Shown here piece by piece: positions 1-7,180 of a DNA stretch of 23,454 bases; position 1 is the first letter of the stretch, and the number at the start of each line of letters is the position of its first letter. The position numbers were made by a program, and so were the translations under genes. Location of the stretch: positions 1 to 23,454 of the forward strand of contig CAUDEV010000010.1 in the NCBI GenBank assembly GCA_958448685.1, given 5' to 3'. The stretch is from an uncultured Alphaproteobacteria bacterium. Its GTDB lineage: Bacteria; Pseudomonadota; Alphaproteobacteria; RUG11792. The notes beneath the pieces were generated by a model. It had not been told where the DNA came from. It searched no databases and saw only the letters and a program-made list of their open reading frames with translations.

Positions 1-4
1 TCAT

Positions 5-50
5 TGACACCGCAGAGACACCTCCAGCGCTTTCGGTAGACATCGTGAAT
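5..50 (+). repeat. Left copy of a 46-bp inverted repeat
   Basis: This G+C-rich segment recurs in reverse complement at 23160-23205 with 41 of 46 bases identical. Read on the plus strand, both copies encode a similar peptide (DTAETPPALSVDIVN here) that reaches a stop soon after (TAG at 63-65), so this may be the 3' end of a gene entering from outside the window. Read on the minus strand, both copies begin with ATG at the same place (43 here) and encode MSTESAGG-like peptides. The five differences do not decide between the readings. Similarity is lost sharply outside these limits, so it is a bounded element. Its nature is unknown. Confidence 0.6.
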
Positions 51-73
51 CGAAACAAGCAATAGTAAAGATA

Positions 74-102
74 TTGAAATTATGATATTTTTGCAATATA
101 CT
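74..102 (+). promoter_or_regulatory. Predicted sigma70 promoter of uppP
   Basis: TTGAAA at 74-79 and TATACT at 97-102 are separated by exactly 17 bp and lie 35 bp before the uppP start codon. An 18-bp palindrome begins at the last base of the -10 box. Confidence 0.6.
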
Positions 103-119
103 TCAAGAAGTTTCTTGAA
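102..119. promoter_or_regulatory. Perfect palindrome at the predicted uppP transcription start (possible operator)
   Basis: TTCAAGAA-GT-TTCTTGAA is two perfect 8-bp arms around a 2-bp centre. It covers the expected +1 of the uppP promoter, which is a usual repressor position. No regulator for it is visible in the window. It could also form a short hairpin in the 5' leader. Confidence 0.4.
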
Positions 120-136
120 ATAAACACCGCTACAAA

Positions 137-922
137 ATGAATTTAGAAATAATACTTTTAAGTTTCATACAAGGAATTTCTGAAATATTACCGATCAGTT
201 CATCTGTGAATTTGCACTTTTTTTCACATATCTTTGATATATCCGCATTTTCTTTCTCATTGAAAATAGCCCTTCATGCTGGCAGCTTAATTGCTTTATT
301 GATATTTTTTCATAGAGAAATTTTCGATATTTTCAAAGGACTATTTACTGAAAAGCCTATAAAAAGTACTCATCTTTTTTCACTTTTCTTTGGAACGATA
401 CCTGTTGTAATAATAGGCTATTTTGCTAGAGATTATGTGAAAGAATTTGATTCTCCAAGAATTATGGGAATATCAAGCATTATATTTGGATTGATTTTAT
501 TTACGGTTGATAAACTATCTTGCAAAAAATCGAGATCAGACAAAAATCCAATCTCAATTATAAAAGCATTTATAATCGGCTGTTTTCAAACAATCGCTAT
601 ATTTCCAGGAGTAAGCCGCTTAGGAATTTGCATTACAGCTTCCAGGATGTTGGGATTAGATCGGAAAAAATCAATTTATTTTTCATTACTCCTAGCCATT
701 CCTAGTATATTGGGATCTTTAACTTTGGAACTTTTTGAATGTCATCAGAAGCATGACTTTCAAATTTTTTCAAATAGTTCACTAACTGGAATAATCACTA
801 CAGCATTTATAAGTTTGATTGCGCTATTTCCTTGTATAAAATATATGGAGAATCATGGTTTTGGGATTCTAGTTTTATATAGGATTATTATAGGAATTAT
901 AACTTGTTTTGCTTTTTGTTAG
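137..922 (+). CDS. uppP: Undecaprenyl-diphosphatase (UppP/BacA family)
   Basis: This is an integral inner-membrane enzyme that dephosphorylates undecaprenyl diphosphate to recycle the lipid carrier of peptidoglycan and O-antigen synthesis. The 261-residue protein is close to the usual 265-275 and consists of hydrophobic helices. The first family motif is QGISEILPISS (residues 12-22, with Q12 and E16 of the acidic pair), and the second is PGVSRLG near residue 157. The conserved C-terminal YRI..G is also present. Two positions are unusual: N25 stands where most members have the His of SS(T/A)xHL, and the SRSG motif reads SRLG. The start is the only ATG near the conserved N-terminus; no strong ribosome binding site is visible. 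The family call is firm, but full activity is less certain because of the substitutions. Confidence 0.9.
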   Translation: MNLEIILLSFIQGISEILPISSSVNLHFFSHIFDISAFSFSLKIALHAGSLIALLIFFHREIFDIFKGLFTEKPIKSTHLFSLFFGTIPVVIIGYFARDYVKEFDSPRIMGISSIIFGLILFTVDKLSCKKSRSDKNPISIIKAFIIGCFQTIAIFPGVSRLGICITASRMLGLDRKKSIYFSLLLAIPSILGSLTLELFECHQKHDFQIFSNSSLTGIITTAFISLIALFPCIKYMENHGFGILVLYRIIIGIITCFAFC

Positions 923-927
923 CTTCA

Positions 928-961
928 AAAAAGCCCTAACTCTTTAAAGCTAAGGCTTTTT
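928..961. terminator. Bidirectional hairpin between convergent genes
   Basis: The arms AAAAAGCC (928-935) and GGCTTTTT (954-961) pair perfectly around an inner palindrome CTTTAAAG. The A- and T-rich ends give a U tract in either direction. It sits between the stops of uppP and the DsbA-like gene and can serve both. Confidence 0.7.
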
Positions 962-980
962 CAGAAAAGATAAATATAAT

Positions 981-1754
981 TTACTTTTCGGTTTTTCCTT
1001 CAATTGCAGCTAAAAGCTGATCAATACCTGTGGATTGCAAGATATTAACTTCTTTTCCTTTCACTACGAAAATTGCAGGAACAACAGGAATTTTCAAGGT
1101 TTCAGCAAGTTTTCCATTAGCAATAAGTTTCTTATCTGCATCAGTCATCATTCCTTCTATTTCTTTCGGATCTAATCCTGCCGTCTTTAAAGCTTTTTCA
1201 ATTTCGGATTTGTTTATATCCCCCTCTGAAGATGTAATCTTTTCAATAAACGTCAAAGCTTTTTCTGGACTTTTATCATAAACAGCGATATATACCTTTG
1301 CTAAAGTTACTGAATCATCTCCCAAAACAGCAGCTGGAATCATTTTGAAGCAAACATCTTTCTTTGCTTTTATAATTTTTGACATGCTTTTTTGGAAATC
1401 AATGCAATGTTTACAAAGAGGATCAAAAAAACAGACAACATTAGTCTTTGAAGATAATTCTCCAAATTTCATACTTTGTTTTGTAATATCAGAAGATTTA
1501 TCCAAAATGCCGTTTGTCAATTCTCCAATTGCAGCTTCTCTCTTTTTAGCTATGCCTTCTCCCATAGCGTCCATAAGAAGTTGAGGATCTTGCTTCACTG
1601 TATCTATCATGATCCCTTTCACTTTTTCATCAAGAGTAGATGAATTCAAAAGATCGGTACTTTTCTTTGGACAAAAATAAGAAGCAGCCGCTATAATTAA
1701 AGCTATGATTGAAATAACAAGGCTTAATTTGCAACTTGATGAGTTTCTTTCCAT
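981..1754 (-). CDS. DsbA/Com1-like thioredoxin-fold protein, membrane-anchored periplasmic
   Basis: The 257-residue protein has an uncleaved-looking signal anchor (about residues 10-27, then a basic-flanked CPKK). A helical spacer with a GEGIAKKRE stretch follows, as in Com1-type proteins. The thioredoxin fold carries the redox motif C114-K-H-C117 in FFDPLCKHC. The cis-proline loop is V225-P226 in IPVVPAIF. Proteins of this family (Coxiella Com1, rickettsial DsbA-like) form or shuffle disulfides in periplasmic and outer-membrane proteins. A consensus promoter lies directly upstream, so it is probably transcribed alone. Whether it is an oxidase or an isomerase cannot be told from sequence. Confidence 0.85.
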   Translation of the reverse strand: MERNSSSCKLSLVISIIALIIAAASYFCPKKSTDLLNSSTLDEKVKGIMIDTVKQDPQLLMDAMGEGIAKKREAAIGELTNGILDKSSDITKQSMKFGELSSKTNVVCFFDPLCKHCIDFQKSMSKIIKAKKDVCFKMIPAAVLGDDSVTLAKVYIAVYDKSPEKALTFIEKITSSEGDINKSEIEKALKTAGLDPKEIEGMMTDADKKLIANGKLAETLKIPVVPAIFVVKGKEVNILQSTGIDQLLAAIEGKTEK

Positions 1755-1789
1755 ATTTATTAACTCGAAAATGTGTAACTACTTCTTTA

Positions 1790-1818
1790 AATGTATCGCT
1801 CTCTTAAAGAAATATCAA
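1790..1818 (-). promoter_or_regulatory. Predicted sigma70 promoter of the DsbA-like gene
   Basis: On the minus strand TTGATA (1818-1813) and TACATT (1795-1790) are separated by 17 bp, 35 bp ahead of the ATG at 1754. Confidence 0.55.
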
Positions 1819-1864
1819 GAAAGAAAATTATATTTTATAAAATTTTTTGCTTTTTATATTTGAG

Positions 1865-1906
1865 GCGCGGCGTATGGTATCTTTGATATTATACCACACG
1901 CCGCGC
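1865..1906. repeat. Strong G+C-rich hairpin, probable terminator without U tract
   Basis: The arms GCGCGGCGTATGGTA (1865-1879) and TACCACACGCCGCGC (1892-1906) pair with one mismatch, plus one more A-T pair at the loop. It lies 10 bp past the stop of the minus-strand gene ending at 1917. Its G+C content is far above the surrounding DNA. There is no T run on either side, so intrinsic termination is uncertain; it could also act as an mRNA 3'-end stabiliser or be a palindromic repeat. Confidence 0.55.
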
Positions 1907-1916
1907 GCTCCCATGA

Positions 1917-2975
1917 CTAAAGTGTTATATGTTCTTCAATATACGCTTCTATAAATTGCCTAAATTCGGTACAGGGTAATTTTTCTAACCAAGAAGTTAC
2001 TGAATCTCTTTTTTTAATCAGACTAATTTCACAAAGATCCTTAATTAGTTGTAATTGTTCCATCTTTGGCAATTGTTCTAAAAATTCGGGGAGATTTTCT
2101 TCAGATATAACAGAACGTCTTATAGCAAAAGCAAATATAGCATTTCTTGTTGACAAACCTCTGTATGGATTAGGCCATGAATCAATTCCAGGTTTTGTAT
2201 TCGGGAATTTCATAATAATCGGCATACATAAATCGAATTGCTCTTTTGTAAAACTTAATTTTTTAAAGTGATCTATACAGGAATTAATTAAATCGGCTTT
2301 TCCTTCCAAATTCAATATTTCAAGGTACTCTAATAAATGGACCATAGGTATTAGTCCAATATCAAGGCCATTAAAAATAACAGGAACTAATTTCCTCTGT
2401 CCTGACAAATTAAATAGCAAGTTTTTGACAAATTTCTCAGATACGAGTTTTTTATTTACAAACAGATTTAATACACCAACTTTATCATCGGCAGCATAAC
2501 AGAACGTTTCTAATTTATCTTCTGTTAATAACTTCTTGGGCCATAAATCTATAAATCCTTTTATAAAATAATCGATATCTCCAGAATATCCTCTTAAGAT
2601 ACCTAATTCTTTATACAGCATTAATTCAATAATCAATGATTCATCTTCTGTTTTGAGAGATCCGATAAACTCATCCATTTTGTCATTTAAGATGACATTA
2701 TAAGATTCATAAAGATCTTTGACAGCTTGATATGATGCTTTGAATTTCTGAGCTTTTTGAGAAATTGAAGGTTCTAAACTGTCTGGAATAACATTATTCA
2801 GAGCTAATTCAAATCTTTCTAAAAAATCCTTTTCAGAAATACTTTCTGAATCCAAAGTAGTAAGGCTTTCTTTGAAACTTGAAATCGTTATATCTTTAGA
2901 CTCATAATCAGATTTTATACAAGCAGAAATCTCAAAAGAAAATAATACCAAACTGAATATTAATAGTTTCTTCAA
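1917..2975 (-). CDS. Predicted lipoprotein of unknown function (352 aa)
   Basis: I do not recognise this protein. Residues 1-19 look like a lipoprotein signal peptide: KK, then a hydrophobic stretch, then ISAC as lipobox with the Cys at 19. The rest is mostly alpha-helical, acidic and rich in Leu and Lys, with several short LEQLP/LEKLP-like turns and no catalytic motif I can name. The start codon is TTG at 2975: an in-frame stop lies seven codons upstream, and this codon gives the only complete signal peptide. It follows the smaller lipoprotein gene after 18 bp, so the two are probably cotranscribed. A G+C-rich hairpin follows the stop. Confidence 0.7.
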   Translation of the reverse strand: MKKLLIFSLVLFSFEISACIKSDYESKDITISSFKESLTTLDSESISEKDFLERFELALNNVIPDSLEPSISQKAQKFKASYQAVKDLYESYNVILNDKMDEFIGSLKTEDESLIIELMLYKELGILRGYSGDIDYFIKGFIDLWPKKLLTEDKLETFCYAADDKVGVLNLFVNKKLVSEKFVKNLLFNLSGQRKLVPVIFNGLDIGLIPMVHLLEYLEILNLEGKADLINSCIDHFKKLSFTKEQFDLCMPIIMKFPNTKPGIDSWPNPYRGLSTRNAIFAFAIRRSVISEENLPEFLEQLPKMEQLQLIKDLCEISLIKKRDSVTSWLEKLPCTEFRQFIEAYIEEHITL

Positions 2976-2993
2976 AATATGTATATAAAATCC

Positions 2994-3491
2994 CTATTTT
3001 CTCAGCTCTTTTCTTATTTTTTCTTTTATAATTTCTTCATGCTTCTTCAAACGTATGCTTGAATCTTCTAGAGAAGATATGTTCACAGTAAAGTCGTTTT
3101 GATTTAATAACTTCACTCTTATGATATAAGAGCATGATCCTGTGTTATCGAACTGAGATACTTTTACTTTCTCTGTTTCCAAGATTCCGTTTTTCTTATC
3201 CATAAAGCTGATTGGAAAGTCTTTTAATCCAACTATCACAGCATTCCACAATTTGTTTTCTGAATTGCTTGTCACATTTTCAACAGAAATATCGTTTGTT
3301 TTTGATTCTGGGTTTTCATTTGATGTAAAATACTTTCTAAGTACAGAGTCCTTATCTTTTATTAAAGATCCGAAACCATATTTTGAATTATCTTTATAAT
3401 CTACAGACTCTTCTGCTTTGAAGTTTTGACTAGAACAACCAGACAAAAAAGCCAATAATGTAATTTGAATTAGATTTTTTGAAAATTTCAT
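2994..3491 (-). CDS. Small lipoprotein, DUF3576-like
   Basis: This is a 165-residue protein with a clear lipoprotein signal peptide (lipobox LSGC, Cys at 19), so it is anchored in the inner or outer membrane facing the periplasm. The C-terminal half has the pattern LWNAVIVGLKDFPISFMD, then ILETEKV, an I-R-V-K strand, a V-N-I-S strand and a basic final helix ending in RKELRK. That order resembles the alphaproteobacterial DUF3576 family (LWxAxLxxLxFxPL, then ARxLR), whose function is unknown; I match it from memory and only loosely. It heads a probable two-gene unit with the larger lipoprotein downstream. Confidence 0.7.
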   Translation of the reverse strand: MKFSKNLIQITLLAFLSGCSSQNFKAEESVDYKDNSKYGFGSLIKDKDSVLRKYFTSNENPESKTNDISVENVTSNSENKLWNAVIVGLKDFPISFMDKKNGILETEKVKVSQFDNTGSCSYIIRVKLLNQNDFTVNISSLEDSSIRLKKHEEIIKEKIRKELRK

Positions 3492-3521
3492 AATAAATCT
3501 TTTAATAATAAAATTTGATTA

Positions 3522-3533
3522 ATTATAACACAT
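3522..3533 (-). promoter_or_regulatory. Extended -10 promoter of the lipoprotein pair
   Basis: The minus strand reads ATGTGTTATAAT, a perfect TATAAT with a TG extension, 30 bp before the ATG at 3491. No good -35 box is seen. The same 12 bases occur at 13778-13789 before the BI-1 gene. Confidence 0.5.
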
Positions 3534-3537
3534 AAGA

Positions 3538-4572
3538 TTATTTATTGTTAGAACTAAGTTGTCCGCAGGCCGCCATTATATCTTCTCCACGACGAGATCT
3601 TATGGGAGCTTCTAATCCTGAGACCATTAAAATTTCTGCAAATTCTTTGACTTTTTCAGAAGGCTGGAAACTGCAACCTTCCCAAGAGTTAAATTGAATT
3701 AAATTTACCTTTGCATTGATATCTTTTAAGAGTTCCACTAGTCTTATTGCACATTCTTTTGAATCATTTATATCTTTTAGAAGCAGGTATTCGAATGTTA
3801 TTTTCAAATATGGATGATATTTTGTATACTCCTTGCATGCATCCAAAATCGAAGCTATATTATATTTTTTATTAATCGGCATTATTTTATTACGTATTTC
3901 ATCATTTGGAGCATGAAGTGAAATCGCCAATCTGCATGGCAAATCTTTGGCTATCTTTTTGAGAATCGGCGTAATTCCCGAAGTAGAAACTGTAATTTTT
4001 CTTCTTGATAATCCTTCATTTTCGTCCCAAATAATGTTTTCTATAGAACATAATACATTTTCATGATTAAAAAGCGGCTCTCCCATTCCCATGAAAACGA
4101 TATTGGATAACCTATCATCTTTATTGTTCCATAAATTCAATTGATCTTTAACGGCAAAAAACTGTGTTATTATTTCTTCCATTGTCAAATTACGTATAAA
4201 TCCATTATATCCCGTATTGCAAAATTTACATCCAACTAAACAACCTACTTGGGATGAAATACAAATAGTATTACGTTTTTCTTCAGGAATAAATACACTT
4301 TCAATTTTATTTCCATCCTTCAATTCAAAAAGGAATTTCATTGTTCCATCTTTTGATTTTGAGATTTTTGCAACTTCAGGTCGATAAATATAAAACATTT
4401 CATCTAATTTAGTTTGCAAACTTTTTCCTAAATTTGCCATATCAAAAAATGAAGTTTTTCCAAATCTATAAAGCCATAGGAAAATTTGATTTGCTCGAAA
4501 CGCAGGAATGCCACGTTCATTTAAGATTTGTCGTATTTTATCTAAAGTTAAATTTAAAATTCCTATTTTCAT
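3538..4572 (-). CDS. rlmN: RlmN: dual-specificity 23S rRNA/tRNA adenine C2 methyltransferase
   Basis: This radical-SAM enzyme methylates C2 of A2503 in 23S rRNA and of A37 in some tRNAs in the cytoplasm. With the start at 4572 it has 344 residues. The [4Fe-4S] ligands are C111, C115 and C118 in CLVGCKFC. GMGEPL, VSTSG and AISLHA follow as in the family, and the methyl-accepting C-terminal Cys is C336 in AACGQL. An in-frame ATG at 4641 would add 23 residues lying inside the upstream PAAR-like gene and is rejected, because MKIG at 4572 matches the usual N-terminus. It begins 5 bp after the PAAR-like stop, so it is the last gene of that operon. Confidence 0.95.
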   Translation of the reverse strand: MKIGILNLTLDKIRQILNERGIPAFRANQIFLWLYRFGKTSFFDMANLGKSLQTKLDEMFYIYRPEVAKISKSKDGTMKFLFELKDGNKIESVFIPEEKRNTICISSQVGCLVGCKFCNTGYNGFIRNLTMEEIITQFFAVKDQLNLWNNKDDRLSNIVFMGMGEPLFNHENVLCSIENIIWDENEGLSRRKITVSTSGITPILKKIAKDLPCRLAISLHAPNDEIRNKIMPINKKYNIASILDACKEYTKYHPYLKITFEYLLLKDINDSKECAIRLVELLKDINAKVNLIQFNSWEGCSFQPSEKVKEFAEILMVSGLEAPIRSRRGEDIMAACGQLSSNNK

Positions 4573-4577
4573 AATCT

Positions 4578-4958
4578 TTATAACACAACGAATTGACCTG
4601 GCATATTTATAGAAATATTCCCGCCCCACATACACATGCATTTATCTCCTCCAGAAATCACAGGTATTCCACCTAATAAACACGTTGGTTTGGCAGGAAT
4701 CCAAGGGGCAACTATTGCTGGAACACACGGCATAGGTGTCAAAACACCAAGAGCAGCAGCTGTCGCAGCTGCCACAGTTGGGTTAGAAAGCGTGCTGCAC
4801 ATTCCAAATGTCGCAATATTTACCATCGGAATGAAGTCCATTATTGTTGCAAGAGGTAATCCTGCGGTCAAAACAGGAAATTTCGGAGGAACAACCAGTG
4901 GTACAGGCGCAACTCCAAATGAACAAGAGCATAAAGCTCCACAAACAGCTATTGGCAT
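4578..4958 (-). CDS. PAAR-like spike-tip protein (DUF4280/DUF4150 type) of type VI secretion
   Basis: PAAR proteins sharpen the VgrG spike of the type VI secretion system and can carry effectors. The 126-residue protein has the PAAR-like pattern: CGALCSCSFG at the N-terminus, VNIATFGMC near 46-54, an alanine-rich AAATAAALGVLTP segment, PCVP, a PW..AKP.CLLGG.P turn and a final CMCMWGGNISI..PGQ. Eight cysteines (6, 10, 12, 54, 78, 93, 107, 109) may bind metal. There is no signal peptide or added toxin domain. It lies 6 bp behind a beta-barrel gene and 5 bp ahead of rlmN. The window also holds tssBC, but in another operon about 5 kb away. Its base composition is richer in G+C than its neighbours. 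Confidence 0.85.
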   Translation of the reverse strand: MPIAVCGALCSCSFGVAPVPLVVPPKFPVLTAGLPLATIMDFIPMVNIATFGMCSTLSNPTVAAATAAALGVLTPMPCVPAIVAPWIPAKPTCLLGGIPVISGGDKCMCMWGGNISINMPGQFVVL

Positions 4959-4964
4959 ATTAAT

Positions 4965-5606
4965 TTAGAAACGATACCCGCCACCAATTTTGAATGTATA
5001 AGAATCAGCAGACATATTCACATTATTGATTTTAGAAACATTTTTCTTGAAAACTTTGTTCACTTCCCCACGAACAAACATTGTCCCGAATGTTTGCTCC
5101 AATCCTAATCCGACAAATAGCGATGTTTTTATTGGATTGGATTTTTCATTATTTTCTCTGGCTTTGTATTTCGAAGTCAATGTTCCGAAATTAACATATC
5201 CATTCAATGTGTTATAAATATTATATCCAATTTTCGGAGCCAGACCAAAACCGTATTTTCTTTTGAGACTATATGTTTTGTTATCTATGCTGGTTTTCGG
5301 CGTCGCGGTTCTGAAATCTAAAAAGCCTTCGATTCCGAATATAAATTTTCCCAATTGAACATTATATCCTGCAAAAGCATCCAGCAATACGCCCGATTTT
5401 GTTTTGCTTCTTTTGACAGCAGAAACTTGATTGTGAGATTTTAATTTCAATAAATCCAATCCTAAATCAGCTCCACCATAAAATCCTGTTACGGAAATAT
5501 TTTCAGCAGGAGGGACATTTTCAACTGCATTATCTTCATTTTCAGCCTCTTCGGCAAATGTATTGAAACAAAACAATATTAAAGGAAAAAATTTTAAATA
5601 ACGCAT
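4965..5606 (-). CDS. Outer-membrane beta-barrel protein (OmpA/Omp25-like porin fold)
   Basis: The 213-residue protein has a Sec signal peptide (about 1-18, ending TFA-EE), then an acidic linker (EEAENEDNAVENV). Alternating aromatic strands typical of an eight-stranded barrel follow: FYGGADLGLDL, VLLDAFAGYN, KFIFGIEGFLDF, GLAPKIGYNI, SLFVGLGLEQTF. It ends in TFKIGGGYRF with the terminal Phe used for BAM recognition. It opens the operon with the PAAR-like gene and rlmN. The specific role is unknown; a surface or adhesion function is possible in a symbiont. Confidence 0.8.
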   Translation of the reverse strand: MRYLKFFPLILFCFNTFAEEAENEDNAVENVPPAENISVTGFYGGADLGLDLLKLKSHNQVSAVKRSKTKSGVLLDAFAGYNVQLGKFIFGIEGFLDFRTATPKTSIDNKTYSLKRKYGFGLAPKIGYNIYNTLNGYVNFGTLTSKYKARENNEKSNPIKTSLFVGLGLEQTFGTMFVRGEVNKVFKKNVSKINNVNMSADSYTFKIGGGYRF

Positions 5607-5720
5607 AGTTTGAAAATCCTATAATCCCTTCATATTTTTATACTAACATAAAATACTAATTAATGTTTAAAATTTTAGATATGAGAAATTTTATAAATAA
5701 TATTTTGTTGCTGTATAACA

Positions 5721-5754
5721 ACAAAAAGCTCTGGATTTCTCCAGAGCTTTTTGT
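5721..5754 (-). terminator. Strong intrinsic terminator of the second beta-barrel gene
   Basis: Arms ACAAAAAGCTCTGG (5721-5734) and CCAGAGCTTTTTGT (5741-5754) pair perfectly over 14 bp, plus one further A-T pair at the loop, and the left-going transcript ends in U residues. It lies 20 bp after the stop of the gene at 5774-6514 and shields the operon starting at 5606. Confidence 0.85.
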
Positions 5755-5773
5755 TTCAATTCTGAAATCAGAA

Positions 5774-6514
5774 TTAGAATCTGAATCCAACACCGAGTTT
5801 GACGATGTGAGCAGGAATCTTAACGGAATTAGCGTTACCACCTTCAGTACTGTCTGTTGCTTTCTTTGATAAGTCAGCAGGCATTTTTAATCCTTTTCTG
5901 AAATCATAATTATATTCTAATTTTGCATAAATATCTGGAGTGATTTCATATCTTAAACCAGCACCAACAACTGGAATAAATTTAACTTTCTTTGCAGTTG
6001 TAGATGCTAATTTGTCAGCAGGATCTGCGACTTCATCAGAATATGTTAATTTGTAATGAGCCATTTTAACACCAGCAGTTGCATAAAGTTCTAATTGTGG
6101 CATAACGAGATAACCAACTCTTGGCATCAAAGCGATGTTCCAAGTGTTTTTTGCTGTCAAGAAATCTTTATCTGTATTTACATCATGTAGAGTTCCCGTA
6201 TCTTTTTGCCATCCATTATACATTACTTTTGTTTTTCCAAACATCATTCCAAATGTCAAGTCAACGCCAAGCATGACATCATTGATTCTGTGATCATAAC
6301 CGAAAACTAAATCAGCCAAAAATTTTGTTTTCTTTTTGCTAACGGAAGCATTTTTATCATCTGAAGTTTTTCCAACAGAATTAACTTTCATTTTTGTGAA
6401 AGCAACACCTGCATTTGCACCGACATAGAATCCACCATTTCCGCATTGTGCGAAAGAAGCTGTGGAAGCAACAGCAGCAATCAAACCAGCTGCCAAAATT
6501 TTATTCATGTTCAT
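5774..6514 (-). CDS. Outer-membrane beta-barrel protein, porin-like
   Basis: The 246-residue exported protein has a clean Sec signal peptide (about 1-22, AASFA/STASFAQ). Barrel strands follow: GGFYVGANAGVAF, FLADLVFGYDHR, VMLGVDLTFGMMFG, IALMPRVGYLV, LELYATAGVKMA, VVGAGLRYEI, YAKLEYNYDF. The end HIVKLGVGFRF has the expected terminal Phe. GGAG lies 7 bp before the first ATG (6514), which therefore beats the second ATG two codons on. It has its own promoter and a strong terminator, so it is monocistronic and probably abundant. It shares its general layout with the barrel at 4965-5606 and may be a distant paralogue. The ligand is unknown. Confidence 0.85.
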   Translation of the reverse strand: MNMNKILAAGLIAAVASTASFAQCGNGGFYVGANAGVAFTKMKVNSVGKTSDDKNASVSKKKTKFLADLVFGYDHRINDVMLGVDLTFGMMFGKTKVMYNGWQKDTGTLHDVNTDKDFLTAKNTWNIALMPRVGYLVMPQLELYATAGVKMAHYKLTYSDEVADPADKLASTTAKKVKFIPVVGAGLRYEITPDIYAKLEYNYDFRKGLKMPADLSKKATDSTEGGNANSVKIPAHIVKLGVGFRF

Positions 6515-6601
6515 AATTGAACTCCAAAAAAGTTTTTTAACTATCTAGCTTTATTCTGCCATATCAATCCCATCATTTGAAACTTTATCGAAAAATATAT
6601 A

Positions 6602-6640
6602 AGCACTATTTTTTCAACTGTTGCAATTTTGTTACAATGC
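6602..6640 (-). promoter_or_regulatory. Possible promoter of the porin-like gene
   Basis: On the minus strand TTGCAA is followed after about 18 bp by TTATAT, roughly 100 bp ahead of the start at 6514. The -10 match is moderate, so this is a tentative call. Confidence 0.35.
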
Positions 6641-6706
6641 ATCTGTACAAATTCAAACAAATATGAGACAAAAAGGATAATGAGATTTCGTTATTTTGGA
6701 TAACAA

Positions 6707-6751
6707 AAAGTCTCCTAAAATATATTTGAAAATTATAAAAAAGGAGACTTT
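6707..6751 (+). repeat. Inverted repeat covering the transposase ribosome binding site
   Basis: AAAGTCTCCT (6707-6716) pairs perfectly with AGGAGACTTT (6742-6751). The right arm contains the AAGGAG Shine-Dalgarno sequence of the transposase remnant starting at 6752. The hairpin would hide that site, as is known for several insertion sequences that silence read-through translation. It may lie near the left end of the old element. Confidence 0.55.
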
Positions 6752-7120
6752 ATGCAGATAAAATATCTACACAAGAACATTTATAAACTATATTCCTCTG
6801 TTTTATCAGAAAATACTAAGTCTGAATTTATAATAAAGAGCTGAGAAAATAGTAAGAAACCACAGGAAATTTATATCGTATGCCAAACGTCGTGAATTTA
6901 AGCTTTATTTTCAGATGAAAATAGGAAAAATACAAATCGACCATATAGTAAGAACATTACCCCCGTAATTAAGTCTATACAAGTCGATGGAAGCAGCGAA
7001 TTTATAAAAGATTTTAAAGCAACCTCGTCGAAGATTAATGGAAATGTGGAGTGAATGACTCGTATTATTACAGAAGAAGTTTTACATGAAACACTGGAAG
7101 ATTCCTTAGTTGTATATTAA
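6752..7120 (+). pseudogene. Decayed IS481-family transposase remnant
   Basis: The segment starts with AAGGAG, 5 bp, then ATG. It reads MQIKYLHKNIYKLYSSVLSE for the first part of a 30-codon frame that stops at TGA 6842-6844. Shifted frames then give AKRREFKLYF and KIGKIQIDH (first Asp of the DDE set), and VIKSIQVDGSSEF (second Asp) at about 6968-7006. After a further in-frame TGA the sequence TRIITEEVLHETLE resembles the ERxNRTxREEF end of the rve domain. The order and motifs match IS481/IS3-type integrases, but about 80 residues are missing between the two Asp motifs and at least two frameshifts and two stops are present. The element is dead. Confidence 0.65.
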
Positions 7121-7180
7121 ATCTATGCTAGGAGATTCTTGTCCCACTTCTTTTGAGCTTATACAATTATTTAATATGAG

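Noticed and set aside
102..119. Heat-shock element of eukaryotic type
   Set aside because: The nTTCnnGAAn pattern fits, but eukaryotic heat-shock factors do not occur in bacteria; it is kept only as a palindromic operator candidate.
4636..4968. Open frame of 110 codons on the plus strand opposite the PAAR-like gene
   Set aside because: It is the antisense shadow of a well-supported minus-strand gene whose protein matches a known family and fits between its operon neighbours.
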